From the NCBI RefSeq assembly GCF_028308085.1, contig NZ_JAQMFS010000055.1, forward strand, positions 79,505 to 143,504: DNA of 64,000 bases. Reading direction: 5' to 3'. Positions 58,235-64,000 of the stretch are shown piece by piece; the first letter of the stretch is position 1; every line of letters begins with the position of its first letter. A program made the position numbers and the translations under genes. The notes under the pieces are model-generated. The model saw only the letters and a program-made list of their open reading frames with translations. It made no database searches and was not told the origin of the DNA. The stretch comes from Gemella haemolysans. Lineage in GTDB: Bacteria > Bacillota > Bacilli > Staphylococcales > Gemellaceae.

Positions 58235-59404
58235 TTAAAATTGTTTTTTATAAACTCTCTTGTGATTTTCAATTTTTTCTAAAACAAATCTGCTTTCATC
58301 TTGAATATCAGAAATATCTAAGTTCCCTTCTTCATCAACTGTAGTATCTCTAAAGAACATTTTTTCATATTCATCAATTGAAATACGTGTTCTACTGTCA
58401 AAATCGTCAAAACGATTGTTTCTTAGTTGTTCTTTATAACCATCAACTAAAGTCATACTAAATACTTCCGCAACAGCACCACTTCCGTAGCTATATAATG
58501 CAATCTTATTACCCGCTTCTAAAGTAGTATTATTCTCAAGTAAAGATAACAGTCCTAAGAATAATGATCCTGTATAAATGTTACCTACACGTTGACTGTA
58601 TAAAATAGACTCATTAAAACGAGCAAGTAATTCTTCTTTTTTATCTTCTTCAGCTTGTTCTAATAATAAACTTAGACCCTTTAATCCTAATTTAGGATAT
58701 GGTAAGTGCAGGCATACCGCTGAAAAATCATTAAGATTCTGTTTTGATTTTTCTGAGAATCTTCCCCAAGTAGTAGTTAAACAATCAAGGTATTGTTCCG
58801 TTGAAAATCTTCCTTCCACAAATGCATAATGTGAGTAATTAGGACGCCAGAAGTCCATAACATCACGAGTCAAACAAACATTATCATTGTTAAGTTCTAA
58901 GATTCTAGGGTTGCTGCTAACTAGCATCGCACAGCTTCCCGCACCTTGTGTCGACTCACCAGATGATCTAACTCCATATTTCGCTATGTCACTAGCTATA
59001 ACTAGTACTTTTGATTCCGGATTATTCATAACATGATTTTTCGCAAAATCTAATGCTGCCGTCGCACCATAACAAGCTTCTTTTACTTCAATAGCACGCG
59101 CAAATGGTTGAACATCTAAAAGACCGTGAATAAATACCGCAGAAGCTTTACTTTGGTCAATTCCAGACTCAGTTCCTACGATAATCATGTCAATTTTTTC
59201 TAAATCATCTTTATCTAATATTTCATATGCAGCTTGTGCCCCAAGAGTTACTATATCTTGAGATACCGGTGGAATACTCATTTCAAGTTGTAATAAACCT
59301 TTTGTAAATTTATCTGGTTCTATTCCACGCGCTGCGGCTAAATCACGAATATCTAAATAATAATTTGGCATTGCAAAACCAATTTTATCTATTCCTATTT
59401 TCAT
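58235..59404 (-). CDS. mvaS: Hydroxymethylglutaryl-CoA synthase
   Basis: Condenses acetoacetyl-CoA with acetyl-CoA to HMG-CoA. The 389 residues start MKIGIDKIGFAMPNYYLDI; the catalytic cysteine is in EVKEACYGATAALDFA (about 105-120), and the histidine and late FVLEKIENHKRVY end are typical of bacterial MvaS. The start was moved to ATG 59404, since GGAA lies before it; the open frame reaches 59437 but lacks a ribosome site there. Operon with mvaA. Confidence 0.95.
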   Translation of the reverse strand: MKIGIDKIGFAMPNYYLDIRDLAAARGIEPDKFTKGLLQLEMSIPPVSQDIVTLGAQAAYEILDKDDLEKIDMIIVGTESGIDQSKASAVFIHGLLDVQPFARAIEVKEACYGATAALDFAKNHVMNNPESKVLVIASDIAKYGVRSSGESTQGAGSCAMLVSSNPRILELNNDNVCLTRDVMDFWRPNYSHYAFVEGRFSTEQYLDCLTTTWGRFSEKSKQNLNDFSAVCLHLPYPKLGLKGLSLLLEQAEEDKKEELLARFNESILYSQRVGNIYTGSLFLGLLSLLENNTTLEAGNKIALYSYGSGAVAEVFSMTLVDGYKEQLRNNRFDDFDSRTRISIDEYEKMFFRDTTVDEEGNLDISDIQDESRFVLEKIENHKRVYKKQF

Positions 59405-59530
59405 TATCAAATTCCTTTCGATTAAAATTCGAATCATTCATCTATACAATTTTTTCCAACTATAATTATACTATTAAACTATTAAAAATTAAAGTCTAAT
59501 AGCCATATATTTCCTATCATGATTAAAATA

Positions 59531-59650
59531 ATTCATGCAAATACTATTGTATAAAATTTTCATGAATTAGTCCATAGATAGCTATTAAAAATCACAAAAC
59601 TTAGGTCTATCAATTATAAAATATAAATAACAGTATATTCATGCAAATAC
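59531..59650 (+). repeat. 14-base direct repeat in the mvaS-sodA gap
   Basis: ATTCATGCAAATAC occurs at 59531-59544 and again at 59637-59650. A CATGAATT at 59561-59568 is an inverse of the first half. The 420-base gap 59405-59826 otherwise holds only the sodA promoter. Confidence 0.5.
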
Positions 59651-59759
59651 CTTATTTCCATTTGAAACATTATTAGCTTTTATATAATTTTAATTAGTTG
59701 TTATTACAACGATAAAAATAGTTTTTAGTCGGAAAAAAAATTTTTTGTAAGCATTTTTG

Positions 59760-59788
59760 TTGTTTATTTTAAATATTTTTCTTATAAT
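59760..59788 (+). promoter_or_regulatory. Promoter of sodA
   Basis: TTGTTT (59760-59765) is 17 bases from a perfect TATAAT (59783-59788), about 40 bases before the ATG. Confidence 0.65.
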
Positions 59789-59826
59789 TATAATATATTT
59801 ATAAAAACCCTAGGAGGATTATTACT

Positions 59827-60453
59827 ATGACATTTAAATTACCTGAATTACCTTATGGATTCGATTTCTTAGAACCAGTTATCGACGCTAAAACTATGGA
59901 AATTCACCACGACAAACACCACGCTGCTTACGTTAACAACTTAAACGCAGCTTTAGAAAAACACCCAGAATTCGAAGCTAACTGCATCTGCGGTTTATTA
60001 AAAAACATCGATAACGTACCTGCTGACATCCGTCAAGCTGTTATCAACAACGGTGGTGGACACCACAACCACAGCCTATTCTGGAAATCTCTAACTAAAG
60101 CAGATTCTTCTGAATTCGCTGGATTAGTAAAAGAAAAAGTTGAAGCTGAACTTGGTGGATATGAAGAATTCGTTAAGAGTTTCTCAGCTGCAGCTGCTAC
60201 TAGATTCGGTAGTGGTTGGGCATGGCTAGCTTTAGATAAAGAAGGTAAATTAGTAGTTACTTCTACAGCTAACCAAGACTCTCCATACTTAACAGGTCTT
60301 ACTCCAATCCTTGGATTAGACGTTTGGGAACACGCTTACTACCTAAACTACCAAAACCGTCGTCCAGACTACATTAAAGAATTCTTCCGTGTTGTAAACT
60401 GGGATTTCGTTAACGAACGTCTAGCTAAACACTTAGAAAAATTAGGTAAATAA
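59827..60453 (+). CDS. sodA: Superoxide dismutase, Mn/Fe type
   Basis: Turns superoxide into oxygen and peroxide. The 208 residues show the metal ligands in MEIHHDKHHAAYVNNLNAAL (His near 27), the second in NGGGHHNHSLFW (about 77-88) and the signature DVWEHAYYLNYQNRR (Asp and His near 165-169). The insert EANCICGLLKNID with two cysteines in place of the usual helix is a mild oddity. Codon use favours C-ending codons, a sign of high expression. AGGAGG precedes the ATG. Confidence 0.95.
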   Translation: MTFKLPELPYGFDFLEPVIDAKTMEIHHDKHHAAYVNNLNAALEKHPEFEANCICGLLKNIDNVPADIRQAVINNGGGHHNHSLFWKSLTKADSSEFAGLVKEKVEAELGGYEEFVKSFSAAAATRFGSGWAWLALDKEGKLVVTSTANQDSPYLTGLTPILGLDVWEHAYYLNYQNRRPDYIKEFFRVVNWDFVNERLAKHLEKLGK

Positions 60454-60463
60454 TTACATAGAT

Positions 60464-60504
60464 AAAAAAGCATCTAGGAAATCTAATTTCCTGGATGCTT
60501 TTTT
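60464..60504 (+). terminator. Terminator after sodA
   Basis: An 18-bp stem (60464-60481 with 60487-60504, one G-U) is followed by a run of Ts. Confidence 0.92.
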
Positions 60505-60600
60505 TTTCAGCAGTTTCTAAAGTAAATTTTCAATTTCAACATAATCACTTATAATCTTATTTATTTCAATCATAAGGTCTGTATTATCTATAGAATATCC

Positions 60601-61650
60601 TTAACCCTTGTCTGCTTCATTTTCTTTTACAAGATCTTTTTGTGAATCTTTTTCAGATAGTTTTTGATCGATATATTTATTAATAATTTCATAAAATTCC
60701 TTGGTCGCCTCACCATCTAATTTTGTTGAATTCTGAACTTGATTAACTTTCAATTGAACAGATTGAATACCGTAAGAGGCTTGTTTTTGGTGGATTGTTT
60801 CTAATTCTTCTTCTGAAATCGGGTCACCAACAATTGTCAAGACCAATTCATTGTCCCTTGACTTGTAGACTTGATTGATAACCGTATGATTGGCAAACTC
60901 TTTTCCTACAAACTGTTTGACACCTTCTTTTCGCGCTTGTTCTATAGTTAGAGTAACTGCCGAATAGCTGGCTGGAACAACCAATAATACAATCAAAGAT
61001 ATCAAACCAATTTTCATTTTAATGCTTAGCTCTTTGAATGAAGTTAAGGGAGATTTTCTCATTAAAATTTTTGCCCCAACAATGTTGGCTAGCATTATAA
61101 AGACACAGTTAATCAAGAAAAGATAGAGAGCTCCAAATAAAAATCGTACATTCCCATTAGCTAAACCATAGCCGGCAGTGCAGATAGGCGGCATTAGAGC
61201 TGTAGCAATTGCTACTCCTGGCACAATATTGTTTGCTTCTTTTTTTCTCGAACCGATCACACCAGCAATCCCACCAGCAATAGCAATTAGGACATCCCAA
61301 ATCGTTGGAGAAGTTCGTGCAATCAACTCGCTACTTTCATAAGATACGGGAGTAATCCAGAAATATAGAGTCGATACAAGTAAACTGACCAATACTTGAG
61401 TAAGTAAAACCCCTAGAGCTTGCTTGACTAAACGAGTGTCAAAAATAGCTAAACCTAATCCTAGTCCAACAATCGGTGTCATGAGAGGTGAAATTAACAT
61501 GGCTCCTATAATAACAGCTGTTGAATTCATATTTAATCCGATAGAGGCAATAAAAATTGCACACATCAAAATCGCTGTATCTCTCGATCTAACATGAAGA
61601 TCATCGTATAATTTTTCACGGTATTCACGTGTTGAATAATTTCCAGACAT
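60601..61650 (-). CDS. DUF389 membrane protein
   Basis: A 349-residue protein of the DUF389 (TIGR00341) family, of unknown function. A short N-terminal part is followed by about six membrane segments (about 25-215) with the conserved MNSTAVIIGAMLISPLMTPI (about 41-60) and VPGVAIATALMPPICTAGYG, then a soluble C-terminal domain. Base content is clearly more GC-rich than in neighbours, and the protein reads like the copies in the Streptococcus mitis group, so recent transfer is likely. GGAG precedes the ATG. Confidence 0.88.
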   Translation of the reverse strand: MSGNYSTREYREKLYDDLHVRSRDTAILMCAIFIASIGLNMNSTAVIIGAMLISPLMTPIVGLGLGLAIFDTRLVKQALGVLLTQVLVSLLVSTLYFWITPVSYESSELIARTSPTIWDVLIAIAGGIAGVIGSRKKEANNIVPGVAIATALMPPICTAGYGLANGNVRFLFGALYLFLINCVFIMLANIVGAKILMRKSPLTSFKELSIKMKIGLISLIVLLVVPASYSAVTLTIEQARKEGVKQFVGKEFANHTVINQVYKSRDNELVLTIVGDPISEEELETIHQKQASYGIQSVQLKVNQVQNSTKLDGEATKEFYEIINKYIDQKLSEKDSQKDLVKENEADKG

Positions 61651-61945
61651 CTGTTTCTCCTTTTATTTAATTTATTTCTGTTTATCTATTGATGAGGATA
61701 GAGTGATTTTCTGTCAAACATTACATATGTATTTAAATTTCCTTAGTTCTCACCTGTAAGTTTTTTAAAAAATATCTCTTTTTTCTAGACAAATAAAAAA
61801 GCATCTATCAGTTGATTCTTTATATTATATCAAAAATTTCACAATCTTTCACTAAGGAAACCCATCAATTTAAAAGATTTTTATATCCTTTCCAAGATAG
61901 AGAACTGACAAAATTCCAGTTTTCTTATTCTAAGAACAAAAGACT

Positions 61946-62001
61946 GGGAGCGACTCAAAAATCATGATTTCTTAAGAAATAAGATTTTGTCGAGTCGCCC
62001 C
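61946..62001 (-). repeat. 56-base imperfect palindrome, copy B
   Basis: GGGAGCGACTC at the left pairs with GAGTCGCCCC at the right, with one bulge; the inner half forms a further stem. Its reverse complement matches 43024-43079 over most of its length. On the minus strand a T-rich tail follows, so it may terminate the DUF898-like gene. Confidence 0.65.
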
Positions 62002-62130
62002 TCACAGTTTATTAGATTTCAAAAAAACTTTATAAAGCCATCTTTTTAAATCAATAAACTACTACGTCTATGATTTTTCATATGAACTTTGTTAAATTTT
62101 AGGGCTTTTGGGGTAGCCCGAATTTAATGA

Positions 62131-62436
62131 CTAAACATGATGAGTGTGTTTTGCAATCCATTGTTGCATCTTGATAACTAACCAGAAGCTATAGATTCCT
62201 AAGGTGATGATAGTTAGAAGAAACCACTTGATCCAATTCCCGAACAACTGTGCCCCAGTACCATCAAAGTATAGACGTTTCCCATCAATCACAGTGTGTT
62301 TCGTTTTCCAATTTTGCATCATACAAACAGCCCAAGGTGTTCCGATTCCCAAGGTAAACACACAAATTATTGCTCCTAAGATAGAGTAACCAATATAACC
62401 TAGGATTCCTCCATCAAAATAACTTTCAGAATTCAT
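62131..62436 (-). CDS. Small DUF898-like membrane protein
   Basis: A 101-residue protein with two membrane segments (about 10-35 and 68-88). The pattern GYIGYSILGAIICVFTLGIG and the matching second half (IKWFLLTIITLGIYSFWLV...W) look like the two-part repeat of DUF898/YjgN-type proteins. No function is known. GGAG lies before the ATG. It shares the streptococcus-like character of the DUF389 gene beside it. Confidence 0.75.
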   Translation of the reverse strand: MNSESYFDGGILGYIGYSILGAIICVFTLGIGTPWAVCMMQNWKTKHTVIDGKRLYFDGTGAQLFGNWIKWFLLTIITLGIYSFWLVIKMQQWIAKHTHHV

Positions 62437-62493
62437 ATTATCTCCTTTCTATTCTTTTATTTCTATTCTAGAAGCCCTATTGTATCATTTTTT

Positions 62494-62661
62494 TTACATT
62501 TGTACAATCTTACGGTAACTTCTTGATATTATCTTGAAAATAATCATATAGATAAGAGCAAAGATGCCACAGATAGATAAGGTTACGCTCAACATCATTC
62601 CAGCAGCAATGACACCAATAACTTTTAAGATTAAGAAGTTACAACACTTAAAAGAATCATC
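62494..62661 (-). pseudogene. Membrane protein remnant, C-terminal piece
   Basis: The frame reads DDSFKCCNFLILKVIGVIAA, then GMMLSVTLSICGIFALIYMI, then IFKIISRSYRKIVQM and a stop at 62494, with a stop (TAG) directly before it at 62662. It has one or two membrane helices and a basic tail, but no start codon with a ribosome site, so it looks like the end of a gene whose front was lost at a transfer border. Parent family not recognised. Confidence 0.4.
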
Positions 62662-62778
62662 CTATCCGACTTAATTTAATGACAATTTAAGCTACATAAT
62701 GTATAATGAAAAGCACTCTGTTTGAATATACAATATATTCTTTCATTTATTATTAAATAGTTTGGAGGAGAATTAATA

Positions 62779-63873
62779 TTGAATAATTGGAAACTTATCG
62801 CTGGTTTTATCGGGGTATTCGCAGTATATGAAATACTAGTAGTTCTAATGTGGCTTGGCTTAAAATGGATGACCTCACCTTTTGTTCCAGCTAGGGTTAA
62901 ATTAGCTATTGGTGTAGTATTATTTATAGCTGCTAACTTTTCTATTATGGCTTATATGTTAAGATTAGGAGCACCATGGGTAAATTATGGAAATATCTGG
63001 TACTTTTATTTCTTAAACGGTGCTGTCATAGGTGTTATCTTATTGGTAGCTAAGTTATTACTGAAAATCTTTAAATTAAATCTTTCTCAAGGAATTAGTT
63101 TAAGTATAACTACTCTATATTTATTAGGTATGACTGCCCTTGGATTATTTTGGGCATATTCGCCTACTGTTATTAATAAGACTATCAAGGTAGATAAACA
63201 TCTTGATACTCCCGTTAAAATCGCTATGGTCTCTGATCTTCATCTTGGGACATTTTTCTCAAATCCTCAACTTGAGAAACTGAATAAGATTGTTGATGAA
63301 GAGAAGCCAGATGCTGTAGTTATCGCAGGAGACCTTATGGACGATGATATGGTTATGTATAAAAAGCGTAATATGCAAGAAAATCTTAGCAAGTTAAAAG
63401 CTCCTCTAGGTGTTTATACTACGATGGGGAATCACGACCGTGATGCACTAGAAATAGTCGATGAAGTTAAAAAAACTGGTATAATACCATTATTTGATGA
63501 AACTATCACACTTAATAATGATATTATATTAGTGGGTCGTAAAGATAAGAGTGTTAGTCGTGATAGACTAGATACCGCCGAACTTCTTAAGAGTGTTGAT
63601 TTGAATAAGACTATCGTACTTGTCGATCATCAACCAGATGCTGTCGATTATCACTCTACCTTACCTATAGATGTTCAACTCTCTGGGCATACTCATCGTG
63701 GACAACTATGGCCGTTAAACTTCATCACAGATGTAGTTTACACCCTAGATCATGGCTACGCGAAAATTAACGGTAAACATTTCTTCACTTCTGCGGGTTA
63801 TGGTTTCTGGGGCCCACCTTTCAAAACTACAGCTCGTAGTGAAGTATGGATGATTACAATCGAAGGAAAATAA
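62779..63873 (+). CDS. Membrane-anchored metallophosphoesterase
   Basis: A 364-residue protein with four or five membrane helices (about 5-125) and a calcineurin-like phosphoesterase domain: MVSDLHLGTFF (about 150-160), VIAGDLMDDDM (about 182-192), TMGNHDRDA (about 218-226), and QLSGHTHRGQLWP (about 302-314) give the full set of two-metal ligands. Relatives (YkuE/YaeI type) act on phospholipid or nucleotide phosphates. The start is TTG at 62779, with GGAGGAG 8 bases upstream and no better ATG. Confidence 0.88.
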   Translation: MNNWKLIAGFIGVFAVYEILVVLMWLGLKWMTSPFVPARVKLAIGVVLFIAANFSIMAYMLRLGAPWVNYGNIWYFYFLNGAVIGVILLVAKLLLKIFKLNLSQGISLSITTLYLLGMTALGLFWAYSPTVINKTIKVDKHLDTPVKIAMVSDLHLGTFFSNPQLEKLNKIVDEEKPDAVVIAGDLMDDDMVMYKKRNMQENLSKLKAPLGVYTTMGNHDRDALEIVDEVKKTGIIPLFDETITLNNDIILVGRKDKSVSRDRLDTAELLKSVDLNKTIVLVDHQPDAVDYHSTLPIDVQLSGHTHRGQLWPLNFITDVVYTLDHGYAKINGKHFFTSAGYGFWGPPFKTTARSEVWMITIEGK

Positions 63874-63910
63874 AGAATATAAAATACCCCAAAAGTTAGT
63901 TTATTCGGTA

Positions 63911-64000
63911 CTGCACCCAAAAAGTTGGACAAAATATTCAGTTATTTTTGTTTAGTATTTTAAACTTTAAAGTCAGTAAATTTTATTACTTTTAGTGACT
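63911..64000 (-). mobile_element. Edge of a second copy of the IS3-family element
   Basis: The last 90 bases match 17869-17958 with about three changes, in the same orientation, starting at the CTGCACCC terminal repeat. The coding part lies outside the window. Confidence 0.85.

Overview
The window looks like a chromosomal segment of a low-GC Firmicute, most like Gemella. The basis is very AT-rich intergenic DNA, strong AGGAGG-type ribosome binding sites, mevalonate-pathway genes (mvaS, mvaA, a thiolase), LPXTG-type surface proteins, fermentation genes, and short segments that read like Streptococcus DNA. The genus is inferred from gene content, not from a marker gene. I found no rRNA, tRNA or CRISPR array.

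Layout. 1-4030: end of a membrane protein, a MacB/FtsX-type ABC exporter, and an SdpR/SdpI-like pair with two identical operators around its promoter. 4264-8930: carbon metabolism (D-lactate dehydrogenase with a CcpA-type site, pyruvate kinase, phosphofructokinase), with an 840-base gap that carries a promoter, a run of about ten perfect hairpins and a terminator: a candidate structured RNA. 8930-15754: dnaE, a flavin reductase, yaaA, an unknown gene and glpK. 15812-18630: a broken HxlR regulator, a malolactic-type enzyme and a decayed IS3-family element. 18972-29809: an LPNTG surface protein, a zinc-type macrodomain hydrolase, a giant subtilisin-like surface protease, a CtpE-like P-type ATPase and a Fic protein. 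29989-34566: the conserved yabR-tilS-hpt-ftsH block. 34870-41733: a pyruvate dehydrogenase operon (E1alpha, E1beta, E2, E3) followed by ptb and buk. 41827-48938: a LysR regulator, a capD/epsC-type dehydratase, and the c-di-AMP genes ybbR and cdaA. 49182-53712: pepF, proC, ung, a candidate CiaR-type small RNA locus and an unknown membrane protein. 53850-60453: thiolase, a lipoprotein behind three WalR-type half-sites, csbD, mvaA, mvaS and sodA. 60601-62700: a more GC-rich, streptococcus-like patch (DUF389, DUF898-like, a gene remnant). 62779-64000: a membrane metallophosphoesterase and the edge of a second IS copy.

How the genes fit together. Glucose is taken through Pfk and Pyk to pyruvate, which goes either to D-lactate or through the PDH complex to acetyl-CoA. 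Ptb and Buk beside PDH suggest that acyl-CoA is turned into acid with ATP gain. Acetyl-CoA also feeds thiolase, MvaS and MvaA for isoprenoids. Cre-like sites at ldh and pdhA suggest carbon catabolite control.

The most unusual material is non-coding: (1) the 5675-6180 hairpin array, (2) the 52678-53017 locus with an exact TTTAAG-N5-TTTAAG box, a -10 and two copies of a UCUCCCUUU anti-Shine-Dalgarno stretch, and (3) several tandem or paired regulator boxes with an 11-base repeat period.
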